Shown: piece by piece, positions 28,601 through 36,244 of the stretch
How positions within the stretch are numbered: position 1 is the stretch's first letter
Layout of the letters: every line of letters starts with the position of its first letter
From: a virus
DNA length: 40,075 nt
Virus record (IMG/VR): IMGVR_UViG_3300025694_000012
Coordinates: 1-40,075 of that record
Strand: one strand, 5' to 3'
Made by a program: the position numbers and the translations under genes
The notes under the pieces: generated by a model
Told to the model about the DNA's origin: nothing
The model's database searches: none
What the model saw: only the letters and a program-made list of their open reading frames with translations

Positions 28601-31600
28601 AATTTTATTTATCGATAGTGTTTATAATCAAACTTATGATGTTTTTGGTATAGGATCAACTAGCTTTCAAATTTCTTTACAAGAATCTCCAGAAAAATTA
28701 AATTATATTTCTTCAGAATGCGATAATTTAGAATATACAACAACTTCAACATCATCTTCTGGTCCAGTAAATAAAATTAATATTATATCTAGTGGATCTG
28801 AATATAAAAAATTACCATCACTTTCAAATGTAAACACAATAAGTGGAACAAATTTATCTGTTTCTTTAAATTCTGATACTATTGGAAAAATTGAAGAAAC
28901 AAGAATAATTAATGAAAACTTTGAATATTCTTCGGATATAACTTTAAGACCACACGTTTCTATATCTCCAAAAATTAAATTAAAAGATTCGAATACAATT
29001 GGTATTGTGACAATAACTTCTGGGGGTGCTGGATATACTTCACCACCACAAATTGTTGTTGTAGATAATGATACAAGAACAGAATTGAATAGTGGATTAA
29101 TAATACCAGAAATTACTGGCAGTTCAATCACCAGTTTAATTGTTGATATTTTACCCAAAGGAATATCCGATCAATCGGCAGAACTTTTTACTGTTGATAA
29201 TACTAATGGAGTTAGTATTAAAGAAGTTCAATCATCAAATACTGGCATTTTTACATGTATTATAACAACACCACTTGCAGGGTTCTCTACAGATGTTTTT
29301 ACTTCAGGCGAAAAAGTTTTTATAGAGGGAATTGAAAAGTTTAGTGTTACCGGAGATGGATTTAATTCCAGTGATTATGGATATAAGTTTTTTGAAGTAA
29401 CGAAATATGAAAATAAATTTACACCTGGAATAAATGATGATCAGGTTACAGTTAATATTTCTGGATTAGGAACAAATACAGGAATTGCAAAAACAATTCA
29501 AGATTCATTTGGAACTATTATATCCAAAACAAATTATCCAACTTTTTTAATTTCATTATCTCCATCGGAATTTGAAGTTGGTGAAAAATTATTATCCAAT
29601 GGTATCGAAAGAGATCTTGAGGTTATTGGTTACGACAGTTCCGGATCACTCAAAGTATTTGGTTCTTACAATCTTTCCTCTAATGAAGTAATTGTAGGCA
29701 AATCTACAGGAAATGTTGCTACTATAGAATCCTTAGTAAATTATGATGGAATTTTTGATATTAAATTTTCTAATAGAATATCTGAAGGTTGGGAAAATGA
29801 AACTGGAAAATTGAGTGAAAGTGTCCAAGTTCTTGAAGATAATGATTACTATCAAAATCTTTCATACTCTATTAAGAGTAAACAACAATGGAATGATATT
29901 AGAACACCTATTAATAGTTTAGTTCATTCTGTTGGCATTAAAAATTTCTCAGATACGGAGATTATTTCTGATGGAGATGAAAAAGTTGGAATTACTAGTT
30001 TTTCCGATTCAACAACTATTATAAGAAATTATATTGATGAAAAAAGAGTTGATACAGTTAATAATTTTGCTTTTGTGACAGATGTAGATATTTTACAAAA
30101 TAAATCAAAATTCTTAAAATTAAAAAATAAAAGACTCACAAATTATCAAGAATCTATATCCAATATTGTTTTGAAGATAGATGATATTTCAAATCAATTC
30201 TCCAATTTTGAAGATGAACCTTTTACATATAAAAACATATTAAAGATTAATGATGGAAATTCTTATAATAATTACCTATTTAAAGTTTCCGATATAAGTG
30301 GTAAAAATGAAATACAGTTAACAAGTTTAATATTTTTAAATAATTCAGTTAATAATAATATTGCTATTTTAGAAAAACAATCTTTAGTTAATGTAGGATC
30401 GGGATTTACTACAATAGTTGGAGAACAATATGGTGATTTTTCGATAGAAATTGATGAATTTGATGATAAGTATTTGAGATTCACTCCCAAAGATCCTTAC
30501 AATACTGAATATGATATTAAGTATATTGACAAAAAATTTAATAACCAAATTACTGGAGTAGGCACAATATCAATAGGGTTTGTTGATTTAACTTCTCGCA
30601 GTCAAGTGTCCCTTACGGGTAATACAACTAATATTATTGGAGTCTCAACTGACAAGTTTACCTCTTTCCATGTTAATGCACAGGTTTATAAAGAAGTTAC
30701 TAATGAAATGAACTTTGTTGAATTATATGTAACTCATGACGGAACTGATACAAATATTTCAGAATTCTATTTTGATACGGAAGATTTTTCAAGATCAAGT
30801 AATCTTATAGGATCTTTCGAAGCAGATATAGATTCTGGATCAGGATTATTTAATTTAAAGTATTCTAATGATACTGATGAAGATGTAATTATTAATACAC
30901 GTATAGTTGGATTTGGAACAACTTCTGTTGGTGTTGGAACCTTTAGATACGTTTTACCAAATCAACCTGCAGGTAATGAAAGATCTGCAATTTATGAATC
31001 AGGTTTTTCTGCAACAACTTCTGGTGTTTCTACCTCGTTCCTAATTTTAGATAAAAACATTTTTGATTCTGCAAGATCTTTAGTTGAAGTTAGTATTGGA
31101 TCTACAAAATCAATCCATCAAATTATGATGGTTCAAGATACTACTGATATTTACATTCAACAATATTCATTACTATCAATAGGAAGTACAAGTGGAGAGT
31201 CCACTCCACTAGGAGTAGGAACTTTTGGAGGAGAATATTCCGGAGATGATGTTTTAGTTAAGTTTTATCCAGATTCTAACTTTACTGGAGATATAAAAAT
31301 TAATTCTTTTAGTGAATGTTTATATACTACGGTTGATCTTATTAATCAGGCACCAAATCTTTTATATGGAAACTCTATTGAAACTGTAAATACTTCCTCA
31401 TATCTAGCAATTAATGGAAGTAGAATCAATAAGAATGATTTTGTATTGAAATCAAATACTACTCCAATTTTTGCAAAATCGTTTAATCCATCAGATAGTG
31501 ATACTCTCGATCTATCAACGGGCAAATTTTCAATCGATAGTCATTTCTTTAGTAACAATGAAGAATTGATATACACTCCAAAATCAACTTTTATCGGTAT

Positions 31601-33329
31601 TGGATCAACTCCAATGATGTATAAAAATGGTTCTATAAATGAAGAACTTCCTTCACAAGTTTTTGCGATTGTTAATACTGATGATAGTTTTTCGATATCA
31701 ACAACTAAAGCAGGATCGGCAGTTACATTTACATCTGTAGGTGAAGGAAATGCTCACGTATTTGCGATGGCAAAGAAAAATGAAAAAGCTATCGTCACTA
31801 TAGATAATATTGTTCAGTATCCAATTGCTTTCACTAAAATTTCACAAGATTTATCTGGAAATGGTGGAAGCATTTCAATAGGAGCAACTATTTTTGCTTT
31901 AAGTGGCATTTCTACCATATCTCCTCTCGATATATTGAGAATTGATAATGAATATATGAAAGTTATCAATGTTGGTTTCGGAACTTCAAACATTGGACCA
32001 ATAACAAATATAGGATCCCAAAAACTAGTAGAAGTTGAGAGAGGATTTGTTGGATCATCTGCAACATCTCATACAGACGGTACATCATCTAGAATTTACA
32101 AAGGATCTTATAATATTGTTGATGATAGTATTTTCTTTACAAAAGCACCTAGAGGAAATTCTAATATTACGAGAACTAATAACAATTTAATATTTGAAAC
32201 ATCAGACTTTACTGGTAGAGTATTTCTTAGGAAGGATTATACTACAAATGAAGTTTATGATGACATTTCTGATGGATTCAATGGAATTGGTAGAACATTT
32301 ACACTCACTGTTGGTGGGGCAAATACTAGTGGTGTCGGAACAATTGGTGGAAATGGACTCGTATTTATTAATGGAATATTTCAAACCCCAACAACTGAAA
32401 ATAATCCAGAAAATAATTTCCGTATTATTGAACAAACATCACCTACAGGAATATCATCTATTATATTCAGTGGTATTAGAACAGATGTAATTAATCCTAA
32501 TAGTATTTTGGTTTCTGAATCTGATATAAATCAAAATCAAATTCCTAGAGGAGGACTTATTGTTTCTTTAGGATCAACTGGAGGACTTGGATACGCACCT
32601 CTTGCTGGTGCAGCAGTAACTGCTGTCGTTGGTGCTGGTGGTTCAATTGTATCTGTTGGACTTGGAATTTCTGATAATAATGGTTCTGGATATAATGGAA
32701 TAGTATCGATTGGGATAAGTGTTCATGAAGATAATCATATTGGAGATGTTGCTGTAATAACAGCATCTGTTGGTGCTGGTGGAACATTATCATTTAATGT
32801 TAGTGCTGGAGGAACTGGATATAATAATCCAGAAATATTTGTTTCCGAACCAACATATGAAAATCTTGAAGTGGTGGGTGTTTCTAGAGTCGGTGTTGGA
32901 GCAACGACTGATACTGGAATTGGATTGTTATTGAATATTGATGTTAATGAAAGTTCTGTAACAGGTATTGGATCAACTTATTTTGAAGTTAAAAATTTCT
33001 CTATAACAAGATCTGGATATTCATTTAAAAAAGGTGATGTATTCAAACCAGTCGGACTTGTTGTTGATAAAAATTTAACATCTCCTATTTCGGAATATGA
33101 GTTTACAGTATTAGAAACTTTTAGTGATAATTTTGGTTCATGGCAATTTGGAGAACTTGATTATATTGATTCTGTTAAGAATTTTCAAGATGGAGTTAGA
33201 ATAAGATTTCCACTTAAATATAATGGATCAATATTGAGTTTCGAAAAATTCTGTAATAGAACTCCAAAATGTATTGATCGTTATTATGAATGGTGTCATT
33301 CAAGATCCTGGTGTTGCTTATGTATTTGA
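22677..33329 (+). CDS. 7: Giant gp7-like baseplate wedge protein, main part, 3550 codons before an out-of-frame stop
   Basis: ATG 22677, one base after gp6. The N-terminus (IKIQDIISNQLPEYVLGESP, AVDFLKQYYISQEYQGGPVD) is that of cyanophage gp7-like wedge proteins that replace the 1032-aa T4 gp7. Around residues 1245-1360 lies a YHYH-type domain (GWAYDGNPIYGPY, then LDKNNGRF and GVYAYHAI). The rest is mostly beta-rich repeats of two types: G-x-G-Y-x-x-x-P (such as SGGAGYTSPP near 29020) and H-x-F-x-x-G-x-x-I-x-Y (such as NNHGFNSGEIIEY near 25590). The frame ends in a Cys-rich tail unlike the rest, after an apparent frameshift near 33244; the native chain continues in the next entry, for about 3980 residues in all. 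It is probably a long extended wedge protein, perhaps with host-contact surfaces. Confidence 0.85.
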   Translation: MIQTGIESRIKIQDIISNQLPEYVLGESPKAVDFLKQYYISQEYQGGPVDIAENLDQYLKLDNLIPEVVVGSTTLSFDINTDSTIISVPNTKGFPQEYGLLKIDDEIITYTGLTTNTFTGCIRGFSGITSYHQDLNEEELIFSDTTTNSHSSNSTVYNLSSLFLKEFYKKLKYTYTPGFENRVFDPKINAGNFIKESRSFYESKGTDDSFRILFNVLYGETPKVINLEEYLIKPSDANFIRKEICVAESISGDITKIVGQTLTKSTDSATNASISSVEIFTRGQKQYFKIGLFVGYGDNSNVQGNFTITPNSKVLENVSIGASVISVDSTIGFEQTGTIYSGNNTITYSDKSVNQFLGCSGIVDNITITEDIFSDNTYFSYENGDTSKKVVLKLNGVLSDFIQKSDLISVDEDQILTVKSIGTLIENPEQNKTYREIFANSWIYNTSSSIKIDSFIGGQNPTGVILKTSVDRSQLKKGDFVEFIDEKTNNVIYPTNTTDLPYVNANITSNSVSISNLSNFSPNLEQNIKLRRKINKANSANVNFKYQNNSIISDVQNMYVDDDNFAYIASNSLPSWGRGFSNSYAYQITKEINSISISSSSGSIIDLDSNTGLYTTIFFDNPVPFISGERIQYRPSGRPLDGLEEGSYYVKVLSDTKKIKLYNSLSFINSDANSVQFKSPTSTLETHNFILYSQKSETLNPQKILKKFTLNPNIENGIGQKTIPGSIGMLINGVEISNYKTLDKIYSGPIENIKILNGGINFDVINPPDIQVSAGIGITSLVRPVLSGTITDIDVDKQNFDIEQVLSVNIIGGNGSGGSFEPILVKRRREVLFDAREIAQGGGISASTNQLTFLNNHNFSNGQKITYRNNGNESVSIGIGVSQLSNNANYFAKVDNNTTIRLFNNFDDYSNETNQISFATTSLSGTHKFLTESVNNTISEIKVIEGGSFTNRNLLVKPAGISTTKNTINFNNHGFNSGEIIEYNYETSGITGLTTANQYYVLKLDENSFRLCDAGIGGTNITNYETQNYEELDSTGNGFQEFKYPNIRANIEFTAVGIGTSTQIQSIEATPVVKGSIEQIYVYEPGTGYGSNILNFEKKPSLTVKTGRDAQITPIIVNGSINETNIQFGGLEYSSIPDLIVSDPTESGSGAKLRAVISDKKITDIKIINAGIGYSTSTVIKVISSGNNEILDASIRELTVNQVQKLPTQQTEILKDINDELSYSVTAYFGDLQSSFNDTGTTLSNIIGWAYDGNPIYGPYSSVDPENVSSGIKTMTSGYTTNISNVYDRPSISDFPLGFFVEDYVYNNQNGDLDKNNGRFAKTEDFPNGVYAYHAIVDGITGEPQFPYFIGDSFRSNTIDENQSLDQKFDFNNSSLSRNTLGYKILEKNASNDFIIENDAIKKQRVIVESISKGSVSNISVINNGDNYKVNDLLKFNNDNTDGGGIYANVSSLKGRKVDKIDTLHEVYNDAVFTWSGDNKVNITISPFHTLSNNDNVLISGFSTSNLSVLNDSFKVNIPFISNAGLTAEVASSGAATTEIYVSQIPAGVSAGSSIGIGTETLEVLNIYSDKSIFRVKRGNSGIAHTVGTAVSFKSKTFTIDQNVDYFESKVNNRMYFNPQESVGFGTTAGTGHNVSYSFGQEVISGSIPTQRISIKDHFLQTNQKLTFSQNGNNAISISTSPTGTPFNLPTTEPVYAVNKSPSTIGIKTSLTSDEVFFITGGDNVDNYYFDTNNIQKLGKIEKITSTVSISTSYSHGLVKGDSITMNVKPNLSVGIGTSIAVNVIYKSKIDSIVINPIGFNSTGINTITNQITISEHGLITGDKVFYEDGNTEREYYIYKTDENTIKFCETYINSQKNPPIVVSFASTGGPSQSISPINPQIQTIANNNLVFDLSDSSLSGYEFKLYYDQDFNSEFISTGSTETFSTVGVGTIGISTNASFTINYSSGLPERLYYSLEKSGYISSSDRNVNNFSEILFIDSVYNQTYDVFGIGSTSFQISLQESPEKLNYISSECDNLEYTTTSTSSSGPVNKINIISSGSEYKKLPSLSNVNTISGTNLSVSLNSDTIGKIEETRIINENFEYSSDITLRPHVSISPKIKLKDSNTIGIVTITSGGAGYTSPPQIVVVDNDTRTELNSGLIIPEITGSSITSLIVDILPKGISDQSAELFTVDNTNGVSIKEVQSSNTGIFTCIITTPLAGFSTDVFTSGEKVFIEGIEKFSVTGDGFNSSDYGYKFFEVTKYENKFTPGINDDQVTVNISGLGTNTGIAKTIQDSFGTIISKTNYPTFLISLSPSEFEVGEKLLSNGIERDLEVIGYDSSGSLKVFGSYNLSSNEVIVGKSTGNVATIESLVNYDGIFDIKFSNRISEGWENETGKLSESVQVLEDNDYYQNLSYSIKSKQQWNDIRTPINSLVHSVGIKNFSDTEIISDGDEKVGITSFSDSTTIIRNYIDEKRVDTVNNFAFVTDVDILQNKSKFLKLKNKRLTNYQESISNIVLKIDDISNQFSNFEDEPFTYKNILKINDGNSYNNYLFKVSDISGKNEIQLTSLIFLNNSVNNNIAILEKQSLVNVGSGFTTIVGEQYGDFSIEIDEFDDKYLRFTPKDPYNTEYDIKYIDKKFNNQITGVGTISIGFVDLTSRSQVSLTGNTTNIIGVSTDKFTSFHVNAQVYKEVTNEMNFVELYVTHDGTDTNISEFYFDTEDFSRSSNLIGSFEADIDSGSGLFNLKYSNDTDEDVIINTRIVGFGTTSVGVGTFRYVLPNQPAGNERSAIYESGFSATTSGVSTSFLILDKNIFDSARSLVEVSIGSTKSIHQIMMVQDTTDIYIQQYSLLSIGSTSGESTPLGVGTFGGEYSGDDVLVKFYPDSNFTGDIKINSFSECLYTTVDLINQAPNLLYGNSIETVNTSSYLAINGSRINKNDFVLKSNTTPIFAKSFNPSDSDTLDLSTGKFSIDSHFFSNNEELIYTPKSTFIGIGSTPMMYKNGSINEELPSQVFAIVNTDDSFSISTTKAGSAVTFTSVGEGNAHVFAMAKKNEKAIVTIDNIVQYPIAFTKISQDLSGNGGSISIGATIFALSGISTISPLDILRIDNEYMKVINVGFGTSNIGPITNIGSQKLVEVERGFVGSSATSHTDGTSSRIYKGSYNIVDDSIFFTKAPRGNSNITRTNNNLIFETSDFTGRVFLRKDYTTNEVYDDISDGFNGIGRTFTLTVGGANTSGVGTIGGNGLVFINGIFQTPTTENNPENNFRIIEQTSPTGISSIIFSGIRTDVINPNSILVSESDINQNQIPRGGLIVSLGSTGGLGYAPLAGAAVTAVVGAGGSIVSVGLGISDNNGSGYNGIVSIGISVHEDNHIGDVAVITASVGAGGTLSFNVSAGGTGYNNPEIFVSEPTYENLEVVGVSRVGVGATTDTGIGLLLNIDVNESSVTGIGSTYFEVKNFSITRSGYSFKKGDVFKPVGLVVDKNLTSPISEYEFTVLETFSDNFGSWQFGELDYIDSVKNFQDGVRIRFPLKYNGSILSFEKFCNRTPKCIDRYYEWCHSRSWCCLCI

Positions 33330-34629
33330 TGGGGGCACTTCATTCGCATTTACTGTTCCACCAAAACCAGAAGATCAAATTGATATTTTCTACTATAGAG
33401 GAACTAGAGGTATAGATGACATACAGGTAAATAATGTCCTTCCAACATTAGAAAAGGGTGATGATGTTAAAGTATTCAAAAATGATTCTATTATAGAAAC
33501 CATTACTCAAGATCAAAGAACAATTTTTGATATATCTTTTTCAGACAAATTTGAGACAAGTTTGTATGTAGATCAAGGTATTGATCAAGTTAATCATAAA
33601 CCAATGTCATGGACAAAACAAAAAACTGATAGAGTAATTAATGGAGAGTTTGTTTACAAGACAAGACAATCTACGATTGCTCAAATTTATCCAACCGCAA
33701 AAATTATTAAAGATATTACAACTTCTGATTCCAGAATTTTTGTTGATAATATAAGTAATTTTGGTTATGATTTAACTGCTCCTGGCCCATATAACAATGT
33801 AGCAGGCATTATTGTTGATGGTAAAGTAGATCCTTCCCCTGCTAATATCACTGCATCCGTTGGTGGTGGGAAAATTTCCTCACTCACAATTGTAGATGGT
33901 GGAAGTGGATATGTAGGATCGACAGTGAATATCAAGTTCCAATCACCACTCCAAATTGGTGTTGGTATTGGAACTACTGCTCAAGCTACAGGAACAGTCA
34001 CTGATGGAGTAATTACTGGAACTACAATAACAAATCCTGGATTTGGATATACTACAAATCCCATAACAATCACACCTTTACCAGATTCAAATATTGAAAA
34101 TCTCAATCAAATTAAATTTATTAAAGGATTTTCTGGAATTATAACGGGAATAGGAACTACTTCCGGATCTGGTGGACATCCACTAGCACTTAAGTTTTTC
34201 CTCGATATGGGAACAACAAATTTTGGAAATGATCTAGAAGTTGGGTATCCAATATTTGTTAAGGACACTATGATTGGATTTGGTGTTACATCGGTGGATA
34301 GTTCAAATACTGCTGTAGTTGGTATTGGAACTACATTCTTAGATAATATTTACTATATCAACCAATTGAGCCGTTCTGGTGATTTTGTTGGTATCGTTAC
34401 TTGCAATATAGACTCTGGAACTGATATAACAGGACTTTCCACTGATGGAGATTATGTTGGTGAATTTTCTTGGGGATTATTTACTACAATTACCAGATCT
34501 TCTGCTCCAATTTCTATTGGGGTTTCCGGAAAAACTGTTGATGTTGGATTGTCAACTTTCCCAACAATTCAGAGAAGAGGTGAAGGTATTAGATTGACAG
34601 GAGCACTTCCCGACACAAAAGATAATTAA
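33238..34629 (+). pseudogene. 7: C-terminal part of the gp7-like protein in the +1 frame (frameshifted)
   Basis: This frame opens only at 33238 (stop TGA 33235-33237 just upstream) and runs 1392 bases to TAA. It has no credible start of its own: the first start-like codon is TTG 33274, with no ribosome-binding site. Its beginning (NSVIELQNVLIVIMNGVIQD, PGVAYVFDGGTSFAF) continues the sense of the upstream frame, which up to 33248 ends YNGSILSFEK and then turns into unrelated Cys-rich sequence. It contains more G-x-G-Y repeats (DGGSGYVGSTV, NPGFGYTTNP). The join lies in GAAAAATTC (A5 at 33244-33248): one A fewer or two more restores a single frame. It is either an indel, a sequencing error or a programmed shift. 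Confidence 0.8.
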
Positions 34630-34633
34630 CCCA

Positions 34634-34641
34634 TATAAATA
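34634..34641 (+). promoter_or_regulatory. T4-type late promoter TATAAATA before gp8
   Basis: A perfect TATAAATA at 34634-34641, 19 bases before the gp8 ATG and just after the gp7-like stop. It would start a separate late transcript for gp8 and the downstream structural gene. Confidence 0.75.
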
Positions 34642-34660
34642 TTTAAAAAAATTGTGTAAT

Positions 34661-36238
34661 ATGTCTGCTATAGTAACAGATCAATTTAGAATTGCTAATG
34701 CTAATAATTTTGTAGAGTCTGTCTTAAGTGCCGACAATAATTATTATGTATTTTTAGGACTTTCAAATCCCGGAACAACATCCACTCCTGTAGGATTTGG
34801 CAGAACTTCGTCATGGGGAAATATCCCATCAAACCCTCCAAGTCCAATTGATAATCAACAGTATTTGAGTCATTATAGAAATACCGCATTATTTGGAAAA
34901 AAATTAAATAGTTCAAATATTAGAAGAGTTGTAAAAAAAGTTAATTGGGTTTCAAATAATAGATATGAAATGTATCGTCATGATTATAGTGTTTCAAATT
35001 TAGCACCCATTTCACAAAGTGCAAGACTTTATGATAGTAATTATTATATTGTCAATAGTGACTTTAAAGTTTATATATGCATCTATAATGGATCTCATGG
35101 TGATATTGGAGGAGCATCAAAGTTAAATGGAAATACATCTCAGGACGAACCAACATTTACAGATTTAGAAGTATCTTCTGCAGGAACAAGTGGAGATGGA
35201 TATCTTTGGAAGTATTTGTTTACTATATCACCATCCGATATTATCAAATTTGATTCCACAGAATATATTGTTCTTCCGAGTGGTTGGTTAACGTCAGATA
35301 ATTTTCAAATTCAGTCTGTAAGAGATTCTGGAGATTCTAATATCAATAATAATCAAATAAAATATGTGTATATTGAGAACGGTGGAAGTGGTATTTATAC
35401 GGCAGGTACTTACGATATTAAAGGTGATGGATCAGGAGCAAAAGTAAACATAGAAGTTAATACATCTGGAACTATTATTAAAACAACAGTTGTTTCTGGT
35501 GGTAGTGGATATACATTTGGAATTGTTGATTTTGGACATGGAGCAACAGACACTATTTCAAATCCAGCAAAATTAATTCCAATAATACCCCCATCAAGAG
35601 GTCATGGATATAACATATATGAGGAATTGGGTTCGGATAAAGTTCTTGCATATTCTAGATTTGATGATTCTACAAGAGATTTTCCGACAGATACTAAATT
35701 TGCTCAGGTAGGAATTATAAAAAATCCAGAAAAATATAATTCTACGTCTCTTTATAATGCGAGTGATTATTCATCATTAGGAGCAATTAAATTAACATCA
35801 GATTTTAGTGATAGTCCAACTATTGGAGGTAAAATTGAGCAGTCTACTTCAATTGGCACTGCAAGAGGATATATAGCATCATATGATACTGAGACTAATG
35901 TATTGAAATATTATCAAGATAGATCTTTAAACTTTGGCAATACTTTAGATCAAACTGACAGAAATGATGTTACTAATAAAGCAAATGTTGTAAGTTTTGC
36001 CTCAACAACAAATACAATTTCTGATGGAACTTTTACAGCAGCAGTTGATACAAATTTTACTGGAATTACAACTACAATTGGATCTAAAGTAATTAATTTG
36101 GGAGTAACTTTCACAGGAGGGGTTGCTGATCCTGAGATAAATAAAAACACGGGAGATGTTATTTACATTGACAATCGTTCTCTTGTTGTAAGAGACTCTA
36201 GGCAAAAAGAAGACATCAAAATTATTCTGGAATTCTAA
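34661..36238 (+). CDS. 8: Baseplate wedge subunit gp8, 525 aa
   Basis: ATG 34661 is preferred over TTG 34652. The N-terminus MSAIVTDQFRIANANNFVES, then NNYYVFLGLSNPG, RRVVKKVNWVSNNRYEMYRH and YDSNYYIVNSDFKVYICIYN is the pattern of cyanophage gp8. T4 gp8 has 334 aa; the extra length comes from a C-terminal beta-rich part with G-x-G-Y repeats (SGGSGYTFGIVDFG near 35500) of the kind found in the gp7-like protein. In T4 gp8 is a dimer binding gp7 and gp10 in the wedge. Only one base family pattern was used; no structural check. Confidence 0.85.
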   Translation: MSAIVTDQFRIANANNFVESVLSADNNYYVFLGLSNPGTTSTPVGFGRTSSWGNIPSNPPSPIDNQQYLSHYRNTALFGKKLNSSNIRRVVKKVNWVSNNRYEMYRHDYSVSNLAPISQSARLYDSNYYIVNSDFKVYICIYNGSHGDIGGASKLNGNTSQDEPTFTDLEVSSAGTSGDGYLWKYLFTISPSDIIKFDSTEYIVLPSGWLTSDNFQIQSVRDSGDSNINNNQIKYVYIENGGSGIYTAGTYDIKGDGSGAKVNIEVNTSGTIIKTTVVSGGSGYTFGIVDFGHGATDTISNPAKLIPIIPPSRGHGYNIYEELGSDKVLAYSRFDDSTRDFPTDTKFAQVGIIKNPEKYNSTSLYNASDYSSLGAIKLTSDFSDSPTIGGKIEQSTSIGTARGYIASYDTETNVLKYYQDRSLNFGNTLDQTDRNDVTNKANVVSFASTTNTISDGTFTAAVDTNFTGITTTIGSKVINLGVTFTGGVADPEINKNTGDVIYIDNRSLVVRDSRQKEDIKIILEF

Positions 36239-36244
36239 AGAAAA

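Noticed and set aside
28703-29158. A 151-codon minus-strand open frame inside the giant gp7-like gene
   Set aside because: Long shadow frames are expected opposite a 12-kb repetitive A+T-rich gene; no start signals and no recognisable domain.
32194-32490. A 98-codon + strand frame within the gp7-like gene
   Set aside because: Its codons give low-complexity Leu/Met/Gln sequence, while the main frame continues unbroken and makes sense.
33274-34629. An independent 451-aa gene starting at TTG 33274
   Set aside because: No ribosome-binding site, and the frame's sense sequence extends upstream of this TTG to join the gp7-like frame, so it is the C-terminal part of that gene.
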